DNA of 5,844 nucleotides, taken from the NCBI GenBank assembly GCA_020355945.1, contig CP070627.1, positions 1,976,249 through 1,982,092 of the forward strand. Reading direction: 5' to 3'. A program made the position numbers and the translations under genes. Below the pieces are notes generated by a model. That model did not search any database and was not told the DNA's origin. It saw only the letters and a list, made by a program, of their open reading frames with translations. Below, piece by piece: positions 1 to 5,341 of the stretch (the stretch's first letter is position 1; the number at the start of each line of letters is the position of its first letter). This DNA comes from Candidatus Aminicenantota bacterium (GTDB lineage Bacteria; Acidobacteriota; Aminicenantia; UBA2199).

Positions 1-1005
1 GCATCGGCTGCGACATTGTGTTCACTTTTAAGTGCCAGGGAGAAATTTTCTGACTATGGCGTTAACAAAGACGGGCTCTATAATTTCAAGAAATTTACTG
101 TTTATTGTTCTACCGAAACACATTCCTCTATAGAAAAAGCAGTAAAGATTATCGGACTGGGAAAAGAAAACCTTAGAAAAATTGAGGTGGATGGCAATTT
201 TGCCATGGTCCCGGGAAAACTGGAAGAGGCAATCGGCCGGGATAAGCAGCAGGGATTTGTGCCCCTGGCAGTAGTAGTGACCATAGGCACCACCGGGTCT
301 ACGGCCATTGATCCCCTGGAACCCATTGGGCAAATCTGTCAAAAGCACAACCTCTGGCTTCATGTGGATGCTGCTTATGCAGGTACAGCCATGGTGATCC
401 CTGAGAAAAGGGAATTGATCAAAGGCATTGAAATGGCAGACACCTTTGTGTTTAATCCGCATAAATGGATGTTTACTAATTTTGATTGTTCCGCTTATTT
501 TGTGAAAGATAGAGAGCCATTGATTCGGTCCCTGGAGATTCTACCGGAGTATCTGAAAACCAAAGAAGGTGACAGGGTGAACAATTACCGGGATTGGGGT
601 ATCCAGTTGGGGCGGCGTTTTCGAGCTTTGAAGCTCTGGTTTGTCATTCGCAGTTTTGGTGCATTCGGGATTCGAGAAAAGGTAAGAAACCATCTTCAAT
701 GGGCGCAGGAATTGGCTGCTGAAATTGAAATTTCTGATGATTTTGAATTGCTGGCGCCTGTTCCTTTTGCTACTATCTGTTTCCGGTATAAACCCAAAGG
801 GATTTCAGACCTTGATACTTTGAATCGATTGAATCAGCGATTAATGGAATCGTTGAATGACAGTGGTAAACTTTATCTCACACATACTAAATTAAATGGC
901 ATTTTTACGCTTCGATTAGTGATAGGGCAGACCAATGTAGAAAAAAGGCATGTGGCCCAGGCCTGGGAAAAGATCAAAGAGGCTTCCAAAAAACTTAGTA
1001 GGTAG
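1..1005 (+). CDS. Group II PLP-dependent amino acid decarboxylase, aromatic type (5' partial)
   Basis: This cytoplasmic enzyme would remove the carboxyl group of an L-amino acid, probably an aromatic one, to give an amine. The reading frame is open to the left edge: the first codons read ASAATLCSLLSAREK, which matches the serine-rich PLP-phosphate loop (GSASEATL-type) of the family. The TTG at 16 is therefore not a real start. About 140-150 N-terminal residues lie outside the window, judged against the family's usual length of roughly 480. Visible landmarks are the PLP-stacking histidine (THSSIEKA, His codon 121-123), the cofactor aspartate in HVDAAYAG (Asp codon 367-369), and the Schiff-base lysine in NPHKW (Lys codon 463-465). 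WGIQLGRRFRALKLW and the C-terminal LRLVIGQT fit aromatic-L-amino-acid decarboxylases. Substrate (Trp, Tyr, Phe or DOPA) cannot be told from this. The last residues (LSR) and the TAG stop are written by the heptamer array that begins at 996. Confidence 0.9.
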   Translation, partial: ASAATLCSLLSAREKFSDYGVNKDGLYNFKKFTVYCSTETHSSIEKAVKIIGLGKENLRKIEVDGNFAMVPGKLEEAIGRDKQQGFVPLAVVVTIGTTGSTAIDPLEPIGQICQKHNLWLHVDAAYAGTAMVIPEKRELIKGIEMADTFVFNPHKWMFTNFDCSAYFVKDREPLIRSLEILPEYLKTKEGDRVNNYRDWGIQLGRRFRALKLWFVIRSFGAFGIREKVRNHLQWAQELAAEIEISDDFELLAPVPFATICFRYKPKGISDLDTLNRLNQRLMESLNDSGKLYLTHTKLNGIFTLRLVIGQTNVEKRHVAQAWEKIKEASKKLSR

Positions 1006-1072
1006 TAGGTAGTAGGTAGTAGGTAGTAGGTAGTAGGTAGTAAGTAGTAAGTAGTAAGAGGTAAGTAGTAGA
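996..1072. repeat. Heptanucleotide tandem array, TAGTAGG/TAGTAAG
   Basis: Eleven consecutive 7-base units are seen. Six are perfect TAGTAGG (996-1037), three are TAGTAAG (1038-1058), and two are degenerate, AGGTAAG and TAGTAGA (1059-1072). Variation increases toward the right, as in an array growing by slippage at its left end. The first unit is coding: it supplies the last two full codons of the decarboxylase, and the second unit supplies the TAG stop. Because that stop lies in unit two, gain or loss of later units leaves the protein unchanged. Just to the right, a looser 10-base repeat follows (AGATGACAGA at 1074-1083 and AGATGACAAG at 1084-1093). Confidence 0.95.
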
Positions 1073-1141
1073 CAGATGACAGAAGATGACAAGAGTAAGG
1101 AATAGAAAACTTAATGATAAAAGAAAAAATGAGCTGCTGAG

Positions 1142-1179
1142 AACACGAGGGTGATCAAATTCTTTGTGTTTCTTCGTGT
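1142..1179 (+). other. Potential leader hairpin with two alternative pairings
   Basis: The segment AACACGAGG (1142-1150) can pair, read as RNA on the + strand, with CTTTGTGTT (1162-1170) over nine positions including two G-U pairs. Alternatively ACACGAGG (1143-1150) can pair with CTTCGTGT (1172-1179) over eight positions including one G-U pair. The two partners are adjacent units of the decamer array, so only one pairing can form at a time. It lies about 20-55 bases upstream of the ribosome binding site for the hydrolase gene at 1209. No promoter was convincingly found upstream, so whether it is transcribed as a leader is unknown. Confidence 0.25.
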
Positions 1180-1190
1180 AACTTCGTGGC
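1161..1190. repeat. Three-unit decamer array (CTTCGTGT core)
   Basis: Three abutting 10-base units are seen: TCTTTGTGTT (1161-1170), TCTTCGTGTA (1171-1180) and ACTTCGTGGC (1181-1190). On the - strand the core reads ACACGAAG. The array ends 6 bases before the AAGGAG ribosome binding site (1197-1202) of the gene at 1209. Short CACGAAG-type arrays of this kind are, to my recollection, scattered in intergenic DNA of many uncultured bacteria, but copy number in this genome cannot be judged from one window. Confidence 0.75.
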
Positions 1191-1208
1191 TAAAATAAGG
1201 AGTGAACA

Positions 1209-1865
1209 ATGAAAATTACATGGATTGGTCATTCGGCATTAAAATTAGAGGGAAGTAAAACCGTTTTCATCGATCCCTTTTTATCAGGGAATCCTGTGGC
1301 CAGCATGAGCCTGGACCAGGTGACCCGGGCGGATCTGGTAGTGGTCACCCACGATCATGGGGATCATCTGGGTGATGCGTATGCCATTTGCAAAAAAACC
1401 GGTGCCACACTGGTTTCTATTTATGAGATTGCAGAAGCAGGAGCCCAACAAGGCATTAAAGCAGAAGGTATGAATGTTGGCGGTACCGTTACCGTGGATG
1501 GTGCAGCGGTTTCTTTGGTCCCTGCGATTCATACCGCCGGGCTGGGGGGTACAGCCACCGGTGCGGTAGTGGAAATGGACGGTAAAAAAGTCTACCATGC
1601 CGGCGACACCGCCCTTACCATGGATATGCAGTTGATCGGTGAAATGTATCAGCCGGATATCGGTTTCCTGCCTATTGACGGACGGTTTAATATGTCCCCC
1701 AAACTGGCAGCCAAAGCAGTGGAACTGCTAAAAATCCCGAAAGTGGTTCCCTTCCATTACGATACATTTCCATTGGTCCAGAGCTCGCCGGAGGAATTTA
1801 AACGTCTGGTGGGCGATAAAAGCGAAGTCATTATAATAAAACCCGGGGAGTCTGTCGAGTTATAA
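1209..1865 (+). CDS. UPF0173 family metal-dependent hydrolase (metallo-beta-lactamase fold)
   Basis: The 218-residue product is a single-domain cytoplasmic metallo-beta-lactamase-fold hydrolase of the UPF0173 (YtkL) family, which is related to the UlaG lactonases; the natural substrate of UPF0173 is not established. The N-terminus MKITWIGHSALKLEG is the family's usual opening. The di-metal site is complete: HDHGDH (His48, His50, Asp52, His53), His108, Asp133 in HAGDT and His183 in PFHYDTFP. Length matches the family (about 220-230), so the protein looks intact. The start is supported by AAGGAG at 1197-1202, 6 bases before the ATG. It is the first gene of a three-gene operon; its TAA stop is followed immediately by the next ATG at 1866. 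No signal peptide is present. Family assignment is firm; the reaction is not known. Confidence 0.92.
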   Translation: MKITWIGHSALKLEGSKTVFIDPFLSGNPVASMSLDQVTRADLVVVTHDHGDHLGDAYAICKKTGATLVSIYEIAEAGAQQGIKAEGMNVGGTVTVDGAAVSLVPAIHTAGLGGTATGAVVEMDGKKVYHAGDTALTMDMQLIGEMYQPDIGFLPIDGRFNMSPKLAAKAVELLKIPKVVPFHYDTFPLVQSSPEEFKRLVGDKSEVIIIKPGESVEL

Positions 1866-2339
1866 ATGCCTTACATTATAGATGGTGACAATTTAATCGG
1901 GAGTTTTCCCGATATTTTCCCAGAGGACCCCAAGGCCCGCGCCAAACTGGTCTATATTATCAGGAAATTCCAGGAGAACAAAAAAAATAATGTCATCATT
2001 GTGTTTGATGGTGTACCGGAAAGCCGACTCCAAAGAGAAGATATTTCCACGAAATTTTGCGTCCGCTATCCCCCTGAAGGCGACTCGGCAGACGACGAGA
2101 TCAAGCGGCTGTTAAATGGCCTTGACTATTTCAGAGACGTGACCGTGGTGACCTCCGATCGGGAATTGAAAACTTTTGCCAGGAAGAAAGGAGCCAAAAC
2201 CGTCAATTCCACTGAATTCTACTTCGAATTGAAACGGATTTCACGTATTTATTGGAAAAAAGAAGAAACTAAAAAACGAATCGATACCGAATTGTCAGAC
2301 ACGGAAGTGGACCAGTGGATGAAGATTTTCGAACGGTAA
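1866..2339 (+). CDS. YacP/Rae1-like NYN-domain ribonuclease
   Basis: The 157-residue product has the NYN (PIN-like) nuclease fold of the YacP family. In Bacillus subtilis the family member YacP (Rae1) is a ribosome-associated endoribonuclease that cuts mRNA in the A site; whether this protein does so is inference. The acidic metal-binding set is visible: IDGDN (Asp6, Asp8, Asn9), FDG (Asp48), the GDSADD cluster (Asp73, Asp76, Asp77) and TSDREL (Asp98). The domain runs to about residue 125, and a charged Lys/Glu-rich tail follows that could bind RNA or ribosome. Length is close to the roughly 170 of YacP. The ATG directly abuts the TAA of the upstream gene, so translation is probably coupled; a GGGGAG lies about 15 bases upstream, too far to be a strong independent site. 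It is the second gene of the operon and looks intact. Confidence 0.85.
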   Translation: MPYIIDGDNLIGSFPDIFPEDPKARAKLVYIIRKFQENKKNNVIIVFDGVPESRLQREDISTKFCVRYPPEGDSADDEIKRLLNGLDYFRDVTVVTSDRELKTFARKKGAKTVNSTEFYFELKRISRIYWKKEETKKRIDTELSDTEVDQWMKIFER

Positions 2340-2342
2340 ACC

Positions 2343-3116
2343 GTGAAACGTTTCTCTATTATCGGTGCAGGAAACCTGGGAGCATATCTTATCGACTCCC
2401 TGGTAAAAAACGGCTATTCTTTAAAATATATCTATAAAAAATCCAAAACCGGTGGATTTGATTTTGCCATAACCGGTGATATCCGACTGCTGGTAGAGCA
2501 ATCGGATTTCATCATCATTTCCACGCAGGAGTCCAAAATCCGGGAGGCAGCGGAATTGGCAGCGGTATCTTCCCATCCGAAAGGGAAGGTCTTCTTTCAC
2601 ACCTCTAATTCTCTCACCTCTGATGAATTGGCAAGCCTGAAAAAGAAAGGGGCTCATGTGGCCTCTTTTTCTCCGCTGCAAACCTTCCCGGGATACAGTG
2701 CCAGGAACTCCGAACATGTATTTAACGGTATCTATTTCCTGGTAGAAGGAGATCAAAAAGCGGTCCACCTGGCTCGACAAATTGCCGCAGACCTGGGGGC
2801 ATATGTTTTGGCGGTGGAAAAAAGTGAAAAAATCTATTTTCATATTGCCGGGGTAGCTGCCAGCAACTTTTTAATCGCCATCCTGGAATTGGCTGAACGT
2901 CAATTAAAGAAGGTAGGAACACACGATATAAAAATCCTCCTGCCGTTAATCAGGCAAACCTTGAAAAATGTAGAATCCGGAGGAGTGGCGGCATCACTAA
3001 CCGGGCCGGTGAAACGAAAAGAAATGGACATTGTCAAGAAACACTTAGAGGTCCTTGAGAAGAATCCTGATGAAGCCGCCCTTTATAAAGCGCTGGCAAA
3101 GTTCTTGCAGAAATAG
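2343..3116 (+). CDS. Rossmann-fold plus DUF2520 protein (NAD(P)-dependent dehydrogenase-like)
   Basis: The 257-residue product combines an N-terminal Rossmann-like nucleotide-binding domain (about 1-120) with a C-terminal helical DUF2520 domain (about 125-250). This layout resembles ketopantoate reductases and F420/NADP-type oxidoreductases. The dinucleotide loop is GAGNLG (residues 8-13). Family signatures seen in order are FFHTSNSLTSDEL (84-96), SPLQTFP (110-116), YFHIAGVAASN (165-175) and LTGPVKRKE (219-227). The canonical HPLQTF and LTGPVARGD motifs are altered here (Ser110 for His; KRKE for ARGD), so activity may differ from relatives. The substrate is not known. The start is a GTG 3 bases after the previous stop, so this is the third gene of the operon. 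The gene ends 13 bases before the stop of the opposing sulfatase-like gene, with no clear terminator between them. Confidence 0.85.
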   Translation: MKRFSIIGAGNLGAYLIDSLVKNGYSLKYIYKKSKTGGFDFAITGDIRLLVEQSDFIIISTQESKIREAAELAAVSSHPKGKVFFHTSNSLTSDELASLKKKGAHVASFSPLQTFPGYSARNSEHVFNGIYFLVEGDQKAVHLARQIAADLGAYVLAVEKSEKIYFHIAGVAASNFLIAILELAERQLKKVGTHDIKILLPLIRQTLKNVESGGVAASLTGPVKRKEMDIVKKHLEVLEKNPDEAALYKALAKFLQK

Positions 3117-3129
3117 TTGACCATTGGTT

Positions 3130-4509
3130 CTATTCGATATACCCCAGGCTTTTTAGCATCTCCAGATCTTGCTTTGAGAGGGAGGTGTCTTGCAGACGGT
3201 ACAGGCGGTGGACTTTTATATATTTGTTTATCCGATCGATACTGTTAACCAGGGCCTGTTTCATATCTTCGAGGTCTGGATTTTTATTACCAATAGTAAC
3301 TACATTTTGACTTTCAAAGGGATCGTCTTTTAAATGGTAAGCTTCAAAGGCCTTTTTTTTGAGGTTATAAATGAGCTTGGTGGAGCGGTTTAAAAGGGCA
3401 TAGCGGATGGGCTTTACTTTGAGGTGAAATTTTTCATTCTTGCGCTTCCGGTGCACGCTGCCCCAGTAGGTCTCAAATAAAATTGTTCGCTCCAAAGACC
3501 CGAGCCCTTCCCTGAACAACGAAATGCCTTCCATTTTAGAATACACCGGTATATTTAAAATTGAAAAAATAGTGGGACTGATATCCAATATAGAACCAAT
3601 CTCGTGACGGACGGTGTTTTTGAGCCGGCTGCCAGGCAGCTTGATGACCAGGGGCACATGAACGGTGGAATTATACAATCTCCTGCCGTGGTAGTAATAG
3701 TCGTGCTCCCCGAAACTCTCCCCATGATCGGAATGAAATATAATTAACGCGTCATGGTATAGGCCCAGGCTCTTTATTTTTTCTAACAGTTTACCAATAT
3801 AGAAATCAGCGTAGGCAATTTCGGAATCGTATTTTTTTATTCTCTTTAATTTGGTCCCGGGGGGATATGTGGCGGCGGGTACATGCTGGTAATCAAACGT
3901 GAAGTTCTTATGTGAGACATATGGGCGATGAGGTTCCGTATAATGCACCCATAGCAAAAATCTTTTTTTATGTTTTTTTTCTAGCCAATCAATGGCCTTT
4001 TCCGTCACCTCAGGTGCCTCGCCTTCCGAGTCAAAGATGCCCAAAAACCGCCTCCTGGTAAACACTTCAACATATTCATCAAAATCCTGGTGAAGCGCAA
4101 GCAGCTTCTTTCTTAACGGCCAGTTGGAAATAAAGGCGGCAGAATAGTAGCCGAAGCGCTTCAAAAAATAGGGCAAGGTTTTGACATTTCGGTAAGTGGA
4201 AAGACCGTTTCGCTTGGACCCATGTTTATAAGGAGGTAAAGAGGTAAACAGGGTGGCAAAAGAAGGCGCGGTTAAAGGCGTCACCGTATAACAGTGGGAA
4301 AACCGGATACCATCGAGCGAAAGTGTATCAATGTTTGGGGAGGTGTTCAATGGGTAACCGTAACAACCCAAATGATCCGCACGCAAGGTATCCACCGATA
4401 TAATAATAATATTCTTTAAATCCGCTTTGGCTTCCAGGACAAAACCGGACACCATGATTGCTGTCATTAAAAAAATGAAGGGTTTAATCATTCCTGGCCC
4501 ATTTCTCAT
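3130..4509 (-). CDS. Exported sulfatase-fold (alkaline phosphatase superfamily) hydrolase with Thr at the nucleophile position
   Basis: The 459-residue protein has a Sec signal peptide: basic start, hydrophobic core at about 8-25 and an AKA site before Asp30. It should act in the periplasm or outside the cell. The sulfatase core is complete: IIISVDTLRADHLGCYGY (metal Asp40), PLTAPSFATLFTSLPPYKHG (nucleophile region 78-97), TEPHRPY (His194), SDHGESFGEH (Asp261, His262) and HGRRLY (His274). The C-terminus carries DDPFESQNV and ends in LKSLGYIE, a usual closing motif, so it is full length. At the C/S-X-P-S-R position the residues are Thr80-Ala-Pro-Ser-Phe. Without Cys or Ser, formylglycine cannot form, so a phosphatase, phosphodiesterase or phosphotransferase role using Thr is as plausible as sulfatase. 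The start is supported by AGGAGGT (4514-4520, - strand), 4 bases from the ATG. The gene is divergent from the MarR gene and has its own promoter at 4616-4644. Confidence 0.88.
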   Translation of the reverse strand: MRNGPGMIKPFIFLMTAIMVSGFVLEAKADLKNIIIISVDTLRADHLGCYGYPLNTSPNIDTLSLDGIRFSHCYTVTPLTAPSFATLFTSLPPYKHGSKRNGLSTYRNVKTLPYFLKRFGYYSAAFISNWPLRKKLLALHQDFDEYVEVFTRRRFLGIFDSEGEAPEVTEKAIDWLEKKHKKRFLLWVHYTEPHRPYVSHKNFTFDYQHVPAATYPPGTKLKRIKKYDSEIAYADFYIGKLLEKIKSLGLYHDALIIFHSDHGESFGEHDYYYHGRRLYNSTVHVPLVIKLPGSRLKNTVRHEIGSILDISPTIFSILNIPVYSKMEGISLFREGLGSLERTILFETYWGSVHRKRKNEKFHLKVKPIRYALLNRSTKLIYNLKKKAFEAYHLKDDPFESQNVVTIGNKNPDLEDMKQALVNSIDRINKYIKVHRLYRLQDTSLSKQDLEMLKSLGYIE

Positions 4510-4572
4510 CGGGACCTCCTATGCTTTGTGGCTGCTTCATCAGTCTCATTTTTTTTAATTTTTTATAGATAG

Positions 4573-4591
4573 GACCCCACTTGCTGAGGTC
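4573..4591 (-). other. Small stem-loop in the 5' leader of the sulfatase-like gene
   Basis: On the - strand this reads as a six-pair stem (GACCTC with GGGGTC, one G-U) around a seven-base loop. It falls in the roughly 100-base leader predicted between the promoter at 4616-4644 and the ATG at 4509. It is not followed by a T-run on either strand, so it is not a typical terminator. No riboswitch class was recognised. It could be chance in an otherwise AT-rich region. Confidence 0.25.
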
Positions 4592-4615
4592 ATAAATATT
4601 ATAAAACTAAAAGAC

Positions 4616-4644
4616 ATTATAATATTGAATAATATATAAGTCAA
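4616..4644 (-). promoter_or_regulatory. Sigma70-type promoter for the sulfatase-like gene
   Basis: On the - strand a -35 box TTGACT (4639-4644; five of six consensus bases) is separated by exactly 17 bases from a perfect -10 box TATAAT (4616-4621). Transcription would begin near 4609, giving a leader of about 100 bases before the ATG at 4509. A second TATAAT on the same strand (4598-4603) lacks a matching -35 box. Confidence 0.65.
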
Positions 4645-4647
4645 ATA

Positions 4648-4665
4648 TTTTTTGAAAAAAGCTTT
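4648..4665. promoter_or_regulatory. Palindromic A/T element between divergent promoters, possible operator
   Basis: T6-G-A6 (4648-4660) overlaps the 8-base perfect palindrome AAAGCTTT (4658-4665). Both sit between the -35 boxes of the two divergent promoters, a position where one bound protein could affect both genes. MarR proteins usually bind short palindromes in their own promoter region and often autoregulate, but this site does not match an operator I know. A-tract DNA is common in such AT-rich gaps, so this is a weak call. Confidence 0.25.
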
Positions 4666-4679
4666 CATATATAAACTAT

Positions 4680-4708
4680 TTGCAATTGAAGTTCTCGTTT
4701 GCTATAAT
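4680..4708 (+). promoter_or_regulatory. Sigma70-type promoter for the MarR-family gene
   Basis: A -35 box TTGCAA (4680-4685; four of six consensus bases) lies 17 bases from a perfect -10 box TATAAT (4703-4708). Transcription would begin near 4715, giving a leader of about 27 bases before the ATG at 4742. Confidence 0.7.
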
Positions 4709-4731
4709 AAAAAAATGCAAGATATATGAAT

Positions 4732-4736
4732 GGAGG
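4732..4736 (+). promoter_or_regulatory. Ribosome binding site that fixes the MarR gene start
   Basis: GGAGG lies 5 bases before the ATG at 4742. An in-frame ATG at 4730 overlaps this site and has no Shine-Dalgarno sequence of its own, so the downstream ATG is the better start. Confidence 0.8.
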
Positions 4737-4741
4737 TTTTT

Positions 4742-5281
4742 ATGTGGAAGAACCAGGAAGATAGTGATTCTTTAAGCGTTGAATCGCAAATATTTTCCTG
4801 TTTGCGAAGAATCATCAATGCAGTGGAGATTTACGCGTCTAAATTGAAAGATAAAACCGGTTTAAATGCCTCTCAATTGTCTTGTTTGTTGGTTCTTGAG
4901 AAAACCGGGCCTTTGTCCCTCAGCAAATTGAGCCAACATGTGTACCTCTCCCCCAGCATGATTACATCGATTGTCGATCAACTGGAAAATAAAGAGCTGG
5001 TGATACGGGCGCGCAAGTCCACGGATCGACGGGTTATCCTGATCGAATTAACCGAAAAGGGAAAAGAAGTTGCCCAAACAGCACCCCCGTCATTCCAGGA
5101 ACAGTTGACCAACAACTTAAGTCATTTAAAAAAAGAAGAGAAGAAATCTCTTTTTGACAGTCTCAATAAATTACTTTCGATTATTGTTTCGGAAGTATTG
5201 ATTGATTCTTCTCTCCTGGGAGGTGAAGATCGGCTGGTGGAGGTGGAATCTTCCGTTCTAAAGAAAGAAGGAGATTCATAA
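4742..5281 (+). CDS. MarR-family transcriptional regulator, EctR-like
   Basis: The 179-residue product is a dimeric winged-helix repressor or activator of the MarR family. Helical dimer segments lie at both ends (about 12-40 and 115-155). The winged helix spans about 42-110: GLNASQLSCLLVLE, then SLSKLSQHVYLSPSMITSIVDQ with the recognition helix at about 70-84, then the wing STDRRVILIELTEKG containing the conserved Asp95 and Arg97. The opening RRIINAVEIYASKLKDKTGLNASQL resembles EctR-type MarR proteins found beside ectoine and betaine genes. The C-terminal 25 residues are acidic and then basic, and look like an unstructured tail. The start at 4742 is chosen over 4730 because of the GGAGG at 4732-4736. 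It has its own promoter, is divergent from the sulfatase-like gene, and is convergent with an osmoprotectant-binding gene 60 bases away. An osmotic-stress role is inference. Confidence 0.88.
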   Translation: MWKNQEDSDSLSVESQIFSCLRRIINAVEIYASKLKDKTGLNASQLSCLLVLEKTGPLSLSKLSQHVYLSPSMITSIVDQLENKELVIRARKSTDRRVILIELTEKGKEVAQTAPPSFQEQLTNNLSHLKKEEKKSLFDSLNKLLSIIVSEVLIDSSLLGGEDRLVEVESSVLKKEGDS

Positions 5282-5284
5282 CCA

Positions 5285-5316
5285 TCTTACCGGTGAACTC
5301 ACGGTTATAGGTAAGA
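5285..5316. terminator. Hairpin between convergent genes, possible bidirectional terminator
   Basis: A perfect seven-base inverted repeat (TCTTACC 5285-5291, GGTAAGA 5310-5316) encloses 18 bases. An inner inverted repeat (GTG 5293-5295 with CAC 5300-5302) can form an alternative inner stem. It occupies the only gap between the stop of the MarR gene (5279-5281) and the stop of the opposing gene (5342-5344). No T-run follows on either strand, so it is not a textbook intrinsic terminator. Confidence 0.35.
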
Positions 5317-5341
5317 GAGACATGAAAATTAAATAATTATC

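Noticed and set aside
28..462. Antisense ORF of 144 codons opposite the decarboxylase
   Set aside because: The + strand frame has strong family motifs throughout, and the antisense translation shows no recognisable domain or ribosome binding site.
2421..2843. Antisense ORF of 140 codons opposite the DUF2520 gene
   Set aside because: It is the shadow of a clear coding frame and has no domain signature.
3117..3129. Short imperfect palindrome around CCATTGG in the gap between convergent genes, considered as a terminator
   Set aside because: The stem is only three or four pairs with mismatches and there is no T-run on either strand.
4484..4549. A 21-codon ORF on the - strand overlapping the start of the sulfatase-like gene, a possible leader peptide
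   Set aside because: It has no Shine-Dalgarno sequence, only an A-rich stretch upstream, and no regulatory codon run. Overlap with a well-supported start suggests chance.
4715..4729. A four-codon mini-ORF just before the MarR gene
   Set aside because: It begins at the predicted transcription start with no room for a ribosome binding site, so it is most likely chance in AT-rich sequence.
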